Below are positions 56,455 to 64,000 of a DNA stretch of 64,000 nucleotides, one piece after another. Position numbers and translations under genes: made by a program. The notes under the pieces were generated by a model, which had not been told where the DNA came from, made no database searches, and was given only the letters and a program-made list of their open reading frames with translations. The stretch spans positions 1 to 64,000 of the forward strand of contig DVNM01000020.1 of NCBI GenBank assembly GCA_018714405.1, written 5' to 3'. Source of the DNA: Scybalenecus merdavium. GTDB lineage: Bacteria; Bacillota; Clostridia; Oscillospirales; Acutalibacteraceae. Each line of letters begins with the position of its first letter. The first letter of the stretch is position 1.

Positions 56455-57888
56455 TTATGCAAGGACAGAAACATTGCCGCCCGAAACAGACAGCTGCGCC
56501 GTGACCGGCGCGCTTTCATGCCCCCAGGTGTCGGCCGCCGTGACCGAAAGCGTGTAGGTGCCGTCCGGCAGACTGGCCGTATAGTCGCCGAGGCGCAGTG
56601 TGGTGCGCGGCTGCATGGCGTCCAGCCCCAGGTAAAAATCAGAAACCCAGCTGAGCGCATCCAGATAGACCGGGTTGCCGTCTGCATCCTCGCCGTTTTG
56701 AAAACGCACCGGCTGGCCCGAAGCATCTGCCGCTGTAAGCGTGTAGCTGTACACATAGTTGTCGTGCTGCGCGGAATTAAAGCTGACAGCCAGTTCCTGC
56801 CCGCCGTCGCCGTAGGGCAGAAATTCGGCCGAAAACTGTGCATCCTGCGCAAAGACCGGCGCACCCCACCGGCCGGCGCGGTCGGCCGAGTACAGGTTCA
56901 GGTTCTGCGCAATGGGCTGCGGGATGCGCCACGGCTCGCCCTGCTGCTCGCCGGTCAGAATACTGTAGCGCGTAAAGGTCGCGCGTCATCCGTGATCTCG
57001 AGGATCATGCACATGGGGTTTTGCTCAATCGAAGCATCGTCTGTGCCGGAGCAGAGCATGCCTTTTTCAAAACAGACATAAGAAACACACTGCGTGTTGA
57101 CCGCCGTGTATTTGCCCTGCCAGATGGAGCGATCCTCCAGCAGCGGTGCGTGCGTGTGGCCGGAAATGGAAACGACCTGCGGATACTGCGCAAACAGCTC
57201 ACTGAGCGCGCTGTAATCCTCTTCATCGCTCATGTAGACCGTGTCGTTCGGCGGCGCATGGGTAATGACGAATACCGGCTTGTCGGGATCGTCCTGAATC
57301 GCAAGCTCGATCTGCTCGCGCGCCCAGCCGATCTTGTCGGTATAAGCCGAGGAATCCATGTTGCCGTTTACCGGACTGAAACCGATAAAATGGTAACCGT
57401 TAACGACCTTATGCGTCCACGGCGAGGTTTCGCCGGTCGCCTTCAAAAAGCGTCTTTGCATTTTGGACTTGAACGGGATCTCCCAGCAGTCTACAAAATA
57501 CGGCAGCCAGTAATCGTGATTGCCTAGAATCGAAAGAGAAACAGGCCGCTGCTCTGCCGGGTACACCTCATTTAAAATCGCGGCGTAATTGTCCACTGCC
57601 TTTTGCGTGCCCGTGTCTGTATAATCGCCGGCATTGATCATCATATTGACATCCTGCGACTTAAAAAACTCCAGCGTCTTACGATAGGCGTTGTCATACA
57701 CGTCTGACCCGCCCTTTGGCTGAAGCTGCATGTCGCTGACGATGCCGATTTTAAGCGTGCCTTCCACTGTATGCGTCTCCACCTCATCGGCCGGCTGCAC
57801 CGAACAGCCGGTAAGCAGGGCCGGCACCGCCACGGCAAACGCCAGCAAGAGCGCCGACCCCCTTTTTTATAATTTGTTTTAAATTCAT
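56455..57888 (-). pseudogene. lipoprotein metallophosphoesterase with two apparent frameshifts
   Basis: The intact product would be an exported calcineurin-like phosphoesterase. The ATG at 57888 has GAGGGG upstream and reads MNLKQIIKK, then an A6-G5 tract (57858-57868) shifts the frame; one G fewer continues into the lipoprotein signal ALLLAFAVAVPALLTGC. The catalytic core is open to 56955 (GIVSDMQLQPKGG, NAGDYTDTG, LGNHDYW, VITHAPPND, SGHTHAP). At about 56980 a second shift occurs; removing one CG from GACGCGCGACC restores the frame through TFTRYSILTGEQ and the C-terminal beta domain to 56455. It is broken, slipping, or mis-sequenced. It follows purB by 55 bp without a promoter. Confidence 0.75.
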
Positions 57889-57943
57889 TTTGCGTCCCCT
57901 CTCATTTTGCCGCAAAATGGTCACAGTTTATTAAACAAGGAAA

Positions 57944-59377
57944 TCAAACGTTGATCTCCACATCAATGCCCAAAAGGTCTTTGTTTTCGTCCAGAATGGG
58001 CTGCACCACATCGTGCAGGAATTCCGCGACCTGCTCGGGCGCGCGGCCCACAAAGTTTTCAGGCTGCATGGAGGCCAAAATTTCCTCCTTCGTCATCTGG
58101 AACGCGGGGTCAGCCGCAATACGGTCCACCAGGTCGTTCTGGCCGCCCTCGGCCTTAACGACTTTGGCCGCCGCCATGGAATGCTGGCGGATACGCTCGT
58201 GCAGCGCCTGGCGGTCGCCGCCTTTTTTGACCGCGTCCATCAGGATGTTTTCCGTGGCCATGAACGGCAGTTCGGAAAGCAGGCGCGAACGGATGACTTT
58301 GGGGTAAACGACCAGACCGCTCGACACGTTGATGAGCAGATCCAGAATGCCGTCAATGGCCAAAAATGCCTCGGCCACCGAAATGCGCTTGTTGGCGCTG
58401 TCGTCCAGCGTGCGTTCAAACCACTGGGCCGATGCCGTCCAGGCCGGGTTGAGCGCATCCACCATAACGTAGCGCGCAAGCGAGGCAATGCGTTCGCTGC
58501 GCATCGGGTTGCGCTTATAGGCCATGGCGGAGGAGCCGATCTGGTTCTTTTCAAACGGTTCCTCGACCTCTTTCAGGTTCTGCAGCAGGCGCAGGTCGTT
58601 CGAGAACTTGCAGGCGCTCTGCGCGATCAGGGCAAGCGTGTTCACGACGATGGTGTCCAGCTTGCGGGCGTATGTTTGGCCGCTGACCGGGAAGCACTTG
58701 GAAAAGCCCATCTTTTCCGCGATCTTTTTGTCAAGCTGACGGCACTTTTCGTGGTCGCCGTCAAACAGCTCCAAAAACGAGGCCTGCGTGCCGGTGGTGC
58801 CCTTGGAGCCCAAAAGCATCAGGCTGTCGATCGTGTGGCAGAGCTCTTCATAGTCCATGGTCAGGTCCATCAGCCACAGCGAGGCGCGCTTGCCCACGGT
58901 GGTGGGCTGCGCCGGCTGAAAATGCGTAAAGCCCAGACAGGGCATGTCCTTATAGTCCCCGGCGAACTTCGCAATGGAGGCGATGGCGTTCACCAGCTTT
59001 TTCTTGACGATCTGCAGCCCCGCGCGCATCGTGATCACGTCGGTATTGTCGCCGACGTAGCAGGACGTGGCGCCCAGGTGAATGATGGGCTCTGCCTTGG
59101 GGCACTGCACGCCGAACGCGTACACATGGCTCATCACGTCGTGGCGCACCTCTTTTTCACGGGCGCGGGCCACGTCGTAATTGATGTCGTCGGCGTGGGC
59201 CTTCATCTCGTCGATCTGTTCCTGCGTAATGTCGAGGCCAAGCTCCTTTTCCGCCTCGGCCAGGGCGATCCACAGCCGTCTCCACGTCTTAAACTTAAAG
59301 TCCGGTGAAAAGACATATTGCATCTCGGCGCTGGCGTAGCGTGCGGAAAACGGCGAAGTATATGTATCGTTTGCCAT
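57944..59377 (-). CDS. purB: adenylosuccinate lyase
   Basis: Splits SAICAR and adenylosuccinate in purine synthesis. A 477-aa fumarase-superfamily enzyme: the signature loop GSSAMAYKRNPMRSE carries the catalytic serine, the general-acid histidine region is LGATSCYVGDN with GFTHFQPAQPTTVGKR in the next conserved block, and the C-terminal helix domain closes the tetramer. It is the longer eukaryote-like/firmicute subtype (about 475 aa). Its ATG shares one base with the purC stop (TGATG at 59377), so the two are coupled. purA lies separately at 6 kb. Confidence 0.94.
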   Translation of the reverse strand: MANDTYTSPFSARYASAEMQYVFSPDFKFKTWRRLWIALAEAEKELGLDITQEQIDEMKAHADDINYDVARAREKEVRHDVMSHVYAFGVQCPKAEPIIHLGATSCYVGDNTDVITMRAGLQIVKKKLVNAIASIAKFAGDYKDMPCLGFTHFQPAQPTTVGKRASLWLMDLTMDYEELCHTIDSLMLLGSKGTTGTQASFLELFDGDHEKCRQLDKKIAEKMGFSKCFPVSGQTYARKLDTIVVNTLALIAQSACKFSNDLRLLQNLKEVEEPFEKNQIGSSAMAYKRNPMRSERIASLARYVMVDALNPAWTASAQWFERTLDDSANKRISVAEAFLAIDGILDLLINVSSGLVVYPKVIRSRLLSELPFMATENILMDAVKKGGDRQALHERIRQHSMAAAKVVKAEGGQNDLVDRIAADPAFQMTKEEILASMQPENFVGRAPEQVAEFLHDVVQPILDENKDLLGIDVEINV

Positions 59378-60087
59378 CAGTTCAGTCCCACTCTCTTCAT
59401 CATTTCGGCGTAGGCGTCTTCCACCTTGCCGAGGTCGCGGCGGAAACGGTCCTTGTCAAGCTTTTCATGTGTTTTGATGTCCCAGAAACGGCAGGTGTCG
59501 GGGCTGATCTCGTCAGCCAGGACGATCTGGCCGTCGGCCGTTTTGCCGAATTCCAGCTTAAAGTCGATCAGTTCCACGCCGATCGTCTTGAAGTATTCCA
59601 CCAGCACATCGTTGACCTTGAAGGCCATTTCGGTGATGGTGTCGATGTCCTCTTTGGTGGCAAAGCCGCAGGAGATGGCGTGGTAGCTGTTGATCAGCGG
59701 ATCGCCGAGATCGTCGTCTTTATAAGAGAATTCAAGCGACGGCTGGGTGAATTCCATGCCCTCTTCCAGGCCAAGGCGCTTGCAGATGGAACCGGCGGCC
59801 TTGTTGCGGATGATGACCTCCAGCGGCACGATGGTGACCTTTTTGACAAGCGTTTCCCGGTCGCTGAGTTCCTGCACAAAGTGCGTGGGCACGCCGTGCT
59901 TTTCGAGCAGCTGCATCAGGTAGTTGCTCATTTTGTTGTTGACAACGCCCTTGCCGGCGATGGTGCCCTTTTTCAGGCCGTTGAACGCCGTTGCATCGTC
60001 CTTGTAATCCACGATCACAAGGTTTTCGTCGTCGGTGGCAAACACCTTTTTGGCCTTGCCTTCATAAAGCTGTTCTTTCTTTTCCAT
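59377..60087 (-). CDS. purC: phosphoribosylaminoimidazole-succinocarboxamide synthase
   Basis: Makes SAICAR from CAIR, aspartate and ATP, the step before PurB. A 236-aa enzyme of normal length with LYEGKAKKVFATDD at the N terminus, the signature FVQELSDRETLVKKVTIVPL-type block (LEVIIRNKAAGS at its end), and LADEISPDTCRFWD. GGAGGAG precedes the ATG at 60087; the longer frame to 60147 starts in a hairpin. No purine riboswitch or PurR box is visible in the 67 bp to dapL, so expression may come from the ANTAR promoter upstream. Confidence 0.94.
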   Translation of the reverse strand: MEKKEQLYEGKAKKVFATDDENLVIVDYKDDATAFNGLKKGTIAGKGVVNNKMSNYLMQLLEKHGVPTHFVQELSDRETLVKKVTIVPLEVIIRNKAAGSICKRLGLEEGMEFTQPSLEFSYKDDDLGDPLINSYHAISCGFATKEDIDTITEMAFKVNDVLVEYFKTIGVELIDFKLEFGKTADGQIVLADEISPDTCRFWDIKTHEKLDKDRFRRDLGKVEDAYAEMMKRVGLN

Positions 60088-60154
60088 AAAAAACTCCTCC
60101 TTACAGGGTAATGACTTTATTTCTGCGCCTTCGGCGCCGGTTGACAAATAAAAT

Positions 60155-61372
60155 TTAAAAATGAAACACTTTCTGAATACGTTCGACAGCCTCTTTTGTT
60201 TTTTCGGCGTTGCCGAACGCGGTCAGGCGGAAATAGCCCTCGCCGGACGGACCGAAGCCGGAGCCCGGCGTGCCGACGACCTGCGCCTTTTCCAGAAGCG
60301 CGTCGAAGAAATCCCACGAAGTCATGCCGTCCGGCACTTTGAGCCAGACGTAGGGCGAGTTGACGCCGCCCCAGACCGAAAAGCCGGCCGCTTTCAAACC
60401 GTCGTAGATGACGCGGGCGTTTTTCTGGTAAAACGCGATCGTTTCGCGCACCTGCTTTTTGCCCGCCTCGCTGTAAACCGCCTCGGCCGCACGCTGGGTG
60501 ATGTAAGAGACGCCGTTGAACTTGGTAGCCTGGCGGCGCGCCCACAGCGGGTTCAGCGAAACGCCGCCGAACACACAGGCCTTGGGCACCACGGTGTAGC
60601 CGCAGCGCACGCCGGTAAAGCCGGCCGTTTTGGAGAACGAGCGGAACTCGACGGCGCACTTTTCAGCGCCCGGGATCTCATAGATCGTGTGGGGCATGTC
60701 CGCCTCGGTAATAAACGCCTCGTACGCCGAATCGTAAAGGATCAGCGCATTGTGCTGCAGCGCATAGTCCACCCACTTTTGCAGCTGCGCCCTGGTCGCG
60801 CCCTCGCCGGTCGGGTTGTTCGGGAAACACAGGTAGATCATGTCCGGCACTTCGGTGGGCAGGTCGGGCATAAAGCCGTTTTCCTGCGTGCAGGGCATGT
60901 AGATGAAATGGCTGAAGCGGCCGTCCGGCATTTTGTCGCCGCTGCGGCCGGCCATGATATTTGTGTCCACATAAACGGGATAGATCGGGTCGCACACGGC
61001 CACGCGGTTGCCGGCGTCCAAAATATCGCCGATGTTGCCGCAGTCCGACTTGGCGCCGTCTGACACAAAGATCTCGTCCGTGCCGATCTGCACCCCGCGG
61101 GCGGCATAGTCGTTTTGCTGAATGGCCTTCAGCAGAAAATCGTAGCCGTACTCCGGCGGGTAGCCGCGAAACGTCTTTTCGTCGGCCATTTCATCGACCG
61201 CCTTGTGCATGGCTTCGATCACCGCCGGCGCGAGCGGGCGTGTAACGTCGCCGATGCCGAGCCGGATCACATCTGCCTCGGGATGTGCCTGCTGGTAAGC
61301 CGCCACTTTTTTCGCGATCGAAGAAAACAGGTACGAGCTTTCCAGTTTTAAAAAGTTGTCATTGATTTTCAA
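60155..61372 (-). CDS. dapL: LL-diaminopimelate aminotransferase
   Basis: Class I PLP aminotransferase that converts tetrahydrodipicolinate directly to LL-diaminopimelate. The 405-aa protein has the DapL start (NDNFLKLESSYLFSSIAKKV), the substrate-loop LGIGDVTRPLAPAV, CFPNNPTGEGATRAQL, the PLP lysine in SFSKTAGFTGVRCGY, and the arginine segment GEGYFRLTAFG. It precedes purC by 67 bp and follows dapF by five bases. It gives this cell a second path to meso-diaminopimelate besides ddh. Confidence 0.94.
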   Translation of the reverse strand: MKINDNFLKLESSYLFSSIAKKVAAYQQAHPEADVIRLGIGDVTRPLAPAVIEAMHKAVDEMADEKTFRGYPPEYGYDFLLKAIQQNDYAARGVQIGTDEIFVSDGAKSDCGNIGDILDAGNRVAVCDPIYPVYVDTNIMAGRSGDKMPDGRFSHFIYMPCTQENGFMPDLPTEVPDMIYLCFPNNPTGEGATRAQLQKWVDYALQHNALILYDSAYEAFITEADMPHTIYEIPGAEKCAVEFRSFSKTAGFTGVRCGYTVVPKACVFGGVSLNPLWARRQATKFNGVSYITQRAAEAVYSEAGKKQVRETIAFYQKNARVIYDGLKAAGFSVWGGVNSPYVWLKVPDGMTSWDFFDALLEKAQVVGTPGSGFGPSGEGYFRLTAFGNAEKTKEAVERIQKVFHF

Positions 61373-61377
61373 CTTCT

Positions 61378-62241
61378 TTACTCCTTTACTGCATGGATAT
61401 TTTCCAGATCGATCTCGCCCGAAAACACCGTTTCGGCCGGGCCGGTCATATAGACGCTGTCATTTATATCGCCGCTCCAGGCGATCTCAAGGTCGCCGCC
61501 GAGCAGGTGCACCGTGACCTCTTTGTCCGTTTGACGGTTCAGGATGGCCGCCACGGCCACCGCGCATGCGCCGGTGCCGCAGGCCAGCGTTTCGCCGGTG
61601 CCGCGCTCCCACACGCGCATTTCCACTTCATGCGGGCTGCGCACGCGCACAAACTCCGTGTTCACGCGCTGCGGAAAACGCTCGTGGCGCTCAAACGCCG
61701 GACCGATCGTCTCGAGCGGAAAATCTGCGACCGGCGTATCGATAAAAACGACGCAGTGCGGATTGCCCATCGAAACGCAGGTCATGCGGTAAGTCTGCCC
61801 CAGCACCTCGATCGGCACATCCACCGCCCGTTCGCCGGCACACACCACCGGGATCTTTTCACTTTCCAGCACCGGGGCGCCCATGTCCACGCGCACGCGT
61901 GTGACCGCGCCGTTTTCCACAAAAAGAGAAAGGTGCTTGACCGCGCCCATGCTTTCAACGGTCAGTTCCGTCTTATCCGTCAGGCCGTGGTCATACACAT
62001 ATTTGCCGACGCAGCGGATGCCGTTGCCGCACATTTCCGCACGGGTGCCGTCGGCGTTATACATACGCATTTCAAAGTCGGCCTTTTCAGACGGTGCGAT
62101 CACGATCATGCCGTCGCCGCCCACGCCGAAGTGGCGGTCAGCCACGATGCGCGCCGCCGCGCTCTCGTCCGGCAGCTTCTCTTTAAACGCATTTACATAG
62201 ACGTAATCGTTGCCGCAGCCGTGCATTTTTGTAAATTTCAT
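61378..62241 (-). CDS. dapF: diaminopimelate epimerase
   Basis: Interconverts LL- and meso-diaminopimelate without a cofactor. A 287-aa two-domain protein; the two catalytic cysteines are in MCGNGIRCVGK and ACGTGACAVAVAA, and KMHGCGNDYVYVNAF opens the N-terminal domain. It lies between the ANTAR gene and dapL in one operon. A 7-bp hairpin (AGGCGGT 62261-62267 with ACCGCCT 62272-62278) overlaps the end of the ANTAR gene just upstream. Confidence 0.94.
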   Translation of the reverse strand: MKFTKMHGCGNDYVYVNAFKEKLPDESAAARIVADRHFGVGGDGMIVIAPSEKADFEMRMYNADGTRAEMCGNGIRCVGKYVYDHGLTDKTELTVESMGAVKHLSLFVENGAVTRVRVDMGAPVLESEKIPVVCAGERAVDVPIEVLGQTYRMTCVSMGNPHCVVFIDTPVADFPLETIGPAFERHERFPQRVNTEFVRVRSPHEVEMRVWERGTGETLACGTGACAVAVAAILNRQTDKEVTVHLLGGDLEIAWSGDINDSVYMTGPAETVFSGEIDLENIHAVKE

Positions 62242-62277
62242 ATAGATACCCCCGTGTCCCAGGCGGTATGCACCGCC

Positions 62278-62787
62278 TTAGAGCAGTTCGTCGATGATCT
62301 CGCGGGCGACCGCCTCCAGCTTTTTGCCGCTTTCCATGCTCATACGCTGCAGGTAGCGGTGCGCCTCGGGCTCGGTAAAGCCGCGCGTACAGGCCAGAAT
62401 TTCTTTCGCTTTGTCAATGGCTTCCTGGCCGCCGTTGTCCCGCCGGGCCGTGCCCCCGCTGCCCATAGACAGAACGAGCGCCGTGTTGATAAAGTCCGCA
62501 TAGTCAAGCGGCGGGTGCATAAAGACCAGGTTGCTCATGCCGTCTGTGCCCATGCCGATGGCCAGCACGTCGAACCCAAAAGGCAGGCGCTCGGCCAGCT
62601 CTTCGGCGCGCATGTCAGACAGTGACGCAGCGCACACCACAACACCGGCGTGCATCTGCAGCGCGATCTGCAGCACGGAGGCGCCGAGCGCACAGACGTG
62701 CGACACAGACACGCCGCCCTCCTCCAAAAGGCCTGCCAGGTGCAGCGCCGTTTTTTTAGAGGGGTACGCGACGATGATGTCTTTCAA
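62278..62787 (-). CDS. ANTAR-domain RNA-binding regulator with pseudo-receiver
   Basis: A 169-aa antitermination-type regulator. Residues 1-100 resemble a response-regulator receiver, but the phospho-acceptor position after the third strand (AGVVVCAASLSDM) has no aspartate and the N-terminal acidic pair is missing, so it is unlikely to be phosphorylated. Residues 112-169 are the ANTAR helices (IDKAKEILACTRGFTEPEAH, RYLQRMSMESGKKLEAVARE). ANTAR proteins bind dual hexaloop hairpins in nascent RNA to stop termination. The start is TTG 62787 with GGTGG upstream. It is the first gene of the dapF-dapL-purC-purB operon. Confidence 0.85.
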   Translation of the reverse strand: MKDIIVAYPSKKTALHLAGLLEEGGVSVSHVCALGASVLQIALQMHAGVVVCAASLSDMRAEELAERLPFGFDVLAIGMGTDGMSNLVFMHPPLDYADFINTALVLSMGSGGTARRDNGGQEAIDKAKEILACTRGFTEPEAHRYLQRMSMESGKKLEAVAREIIDELL

Positions 62788-62816
62788 AACCGTTCCACCG
62801 CCTTCCGATACACTAT

Positions 62817-62845
62817 ATTATAACAAGAAATTATTACTGAATCAA
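62817..62845 (-). promoter_or_regulatory. promoter of the ANTAR-dapF-dapL-purC-purB operon
   Basis: Minus strand: TTGATT (62840-62845), a 17-bp spacer, TATAAT (62817-62822). Confidence 0.8.
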
Positions 62846-62873
62846 CTGAAAATACGCCTGAAGCCGGATTTTC

Positions 62874-62903
62874 GCGCCGCTGTGCGCCGCCGTGCGCCGC
62901 ACC
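62874..62903. repeat. 10-bp tandem repeat, three copies
   Basis: GCGCCGC followed by TGT, CGT and ACC: three units of exactly 10 bp. It is upstream of both divergent promoters. Confidence 0.7.
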
Positions 62904-63001
62904 GGCCTTTTTTGCCGAAAAAAAGGCACAAATTTTACAACAACTTGAACAGTTTTTGACAATTTTCGCAAAATTCTTGTAACAAAATAAACAAATCAGC
63001 C

Positions 63002-63030
63002 TTGAATTTTCCGAGTAGGGATGATACAAT
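63002..63030 (+). promoter_or_regulatory. promoter of glgB
   Basis: TTGAAT (63002-63007), a 17-bp spacer, TACAAT (63025-63030), 63 bp before the ATG. Confidence 0.7.
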
Positions 63031-63051
63031 AAAATCAGAGTATTATTTATG

Positions 63052-63065
63052 CGGCAAATTTGCCG
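63052..63065. promoter_or_regulatory. palindrome in the glgB leader
   Basis: CGGCAAATTTGCCG, a perfect 14-bp palindrome about 15 bp after the expected start site. It may be a repressor site or a short leader hairpin. Confidence 0.4.
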
Positions 63066-63092
63066 TGCAGAAGAAGAGCGAAGGAGAAAACC

Positions 63093-64000
63093 ATGGCTTC
63101 AATCCCGAAAGAATACGAGCTGCCGGTCTACCTGTTCCACAGCGGCAAAAATGCGGAGGCATATCGTTTCCTCGGCGCGCATAAACTTAAAAACGGCCGC
63201 CACGTTTTTCGCGTGTGGGCGCCGCATGCCATTGCCGTTTCGGTGTGCGGCGACTTTAACAACTGGAACGAAAACGAAGCCCCGATGAAGCGCATCAACA
63301 AAGAGGGCCTGTGGGAGACGGAGATCGACGGCGTAAAACAGTACGACTGCTACAAGTACGCGATCACCACGCAAAACGGCCGCGTGCTGATGAAAGCCGA
63401 CCCCTACGCGTTCCACAGCGAAACGCGTCCCGGCACGGCCAGCAAGGTCTACGCCCCGGGCGGTTTTGAATGGACCGACGGCGCCTGGATGAGCCGGCGC
63501 AAAACACAAGATATTTTAAAGCAGCCGGTCAACATTTACGAGATCCACTTCGGCTCGTGGAAACTGCACGAGGACGGCAGCTTTTACTCCTACCGCGAGA
63601 TGGCGGCCGCGCTTGTGCCCTATGTGCAGCAGATGGGCTACACCCACATTGAAATGATGCCGATCCTGGAGCACCCGTTCGACGGTTCCTGGGGCTACCA
63701 GGTCACGGGCTATTTTGCCCCAACGTCGCGCTACGGCACGCCGGACGACCTGATGTACTTCATCAACGCCTGCCACAACGCCGGCATCGGCGTGATCCTG
63801 GACTGGGTGCCCGCGCACTTCCCGAAAGACGCGCACGGCCTTTACGAATTTGACGGCCAGTGCCTTTATGAGTACCAGGACCTGCGCAAGGGCGAGCACA
63901 AGGAGTGGGGCACGCGCGTGTTCGACTACGGCAAAGAAGAGGTACGTTCTTTCCTGATCTCCTCCGCCGTGTACTGGCTGCGCGAATTCCACTTTGACGG
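63093..64000 (+). CDS. glgB: 1,4-alpha-glucan branching enzyme, cut by the window edge
   Basis: Introduces alpha-1,6 branches in glycogen. The frame is open from ATG 63093 (AAGGAG upstream) to the last base, about 302 codons, so the gene continues outside. The N-terminal CBM48 domain is visible (GRHVFRVWAPHAIAVSVCGD, then FNNWNENEAPM), followed by the start of the GH13 barrel with NIYEIHFGSWK, MGYTHIEMMPILEHPFDGSWGY and the first conserved region DWVPAHFP. The catalytic aspartate/glutamate lie beyond the edge. It has its own promoter, divergent from the ANTAR operon; other glycogen genes would be expected to follow. Confidence 0.92.
   Translation, partial: MASIPKEYELPVYLFHSGKNAEAYRFLGAHKLKNGRHVFRVWAPHAIAVSVCGDFNNWNENEAPMKRINKEGLWETEIDGVKQYDCYKYAITTQNGRVLMKADPYAFHSETRPGTASKVYAPGGFEWTDGAWMSRRKTQDILKQPVNIYEIHFGSWKLHEDGSFYSYREMAAALVPYVQQMGYTHIEMMPILEHPFDGSWGYQVTGYFAPTSRYGTPDDLMYFINACHNAGIGVILDWVPAHFPKDAHGLYEFDGQCLYEYQDLRKGEHKEWGTRVFDYGKEEVRSFLISSAVYWLREFHFD

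Larger units (their letters stand above)
62788..63092. other. divergent intergenic region between the ANTAR gene and glgB
   Basis: No gene in 305 bp. It contains the ANTAR promoter (62817-62845), a GC-rich 10-bp tandem repeat (62874-62903), an AT-rich stretch, the glgB promoter (63002-63030) and a 14-bp palindrome in the glgB leader (63052-63065). Confidence 0.6.

Noticed and set aside
57858..57871. A-AAA-AAG slippery heptamer in the metallophosphoesterase, suggesting programmed -1 frameshifting
   Set aside because: The heptamer is in the right phase, but the downstream signal-peptide frame is +1, not -1, so dnaX-type slippage would not restore it.
60088..60154. Purine riboswitch or PurR box upstream of purC
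   Set aside because: The 67-bp gap holds only a short GCGCC-GAA-GGCGC hairpin; no aptamer-like sequence is visible here or before purA.
62242..62300. ANTAR-type dual hexaloop hairpins near dapF
   Set aside because: Only one hairpin is present; read with a hexaloop it lacks the A1/G4 positions, and there is no second loop or terminator.
1..64000. tRNA, rRNA and CRISPR arrays
   Set aside because: I saw no cloverleaf-like gene, no rRNA stretch and no regularly spaced repeat array in the window; a covariance-model scan would be the decisive test.

Overview
The window is chromosomal DNA from a GC-rich, spore-forming, gut-type Gram-positive anaerobe, most likely an Oscillospiraceae/Ruminococcaceae-like member of the Clostridia. 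The evidence is the sporulation genes (yqfC, yqfD, ylbJ, a pdaA-type deacetylase), meso-diaminopimelate biosynthesis, a bile salt hydrolase, plant-polysaccharide hydrolases (GH28, GH36, GH43), ATGA-coupled operons and near-consensus sigma-A promoters. I saw no rRNA, tRNA or CRISPR array. Most ORFs longer than 60 codons that lie opposite real genes are codon-bias shadows.

Layout. 1-4.6 kb: an autoregulated XRE repressor, a PI-PLC-type phosphodiesterase, and an operon of a small beta-rich protein, a PHP metallohydrolase and a GH36 alpha-galactosidase. 4.7-9.1 kb: a GH28 pectinase facing purA and guaA. 9.1-13.7 kb: an AT-richer accessory island next to the 3' end of guaA, with a TnpV remnant, an AraC-DUF1349-MFS cassette, decayed sequence and a NUDIX hydrolase. 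13.8-22.8 kb: ddh, a DUF1846 gene, pyrG, an iron-sulfur flavoprotein, htpG behind a perfect CIRCE operator, and a GH43 lipoprotein. 22.8-29.5 kb (minus strand): a MerR-controlled ABC exporter, then RING/DUF2628, galU, a ThyX-like gene, a CPBP protease and tadA.

29.6-43.4 kb (plus strand): prfB-mgtC, pdaA, an M20 peptidase with two membrane proteins and a nitrilase, PadR-DUF1700-DUF4097, and the elongation cluster mreB-mreC-mreD-PBP2. 43.5-51.2 kb: mgsA, hisS-aspS-yfbR, an AT-rich nucleotidyltransferase-like gene, then yqfC-yqfD divergent from ylbJ. 51.2-51.7 kb: a hairpin-rich REP/MITE-like insertion between two copies of a 20-bp hairpin sequence. 51.7-56.4 kb: a zinc alcohol dehydrogenase divergent from a bile salt hydrolase, a GntR-controlled ABC exporter and yccF. 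56.4-62.8 kb (minus strand): an ANTAR regulator, dapF, dapL, purC and purB, followed by a metallophosphoesterase that carries two apparent frameshifts. 63.1 kb to the edge: the start of glgB.

Functional themes are purine/pyrimidine synthesis (purA, guaA, pyrG, purC, purB), lysine/peptidoglycan precursors by two routes (ddh, and dapL plus dapF), cell-wall elongation, sporulation, plant-glycan use and host interaction. Several transcription factors sit beside readable operators (XRE, MerR, PadR, GntR, HrcA/CIRCE). The most unusual points are a methylglyoxal synthase that has lost its catalytic aspartate, an RF2 gene with no programmed frameshift but a foldable leader, the composite hairpin element at 51.2-51.7 kb, a divergent ThyX-like protein, and the uncharacterised peptidase/membrane-pair/nitrilase cassette.
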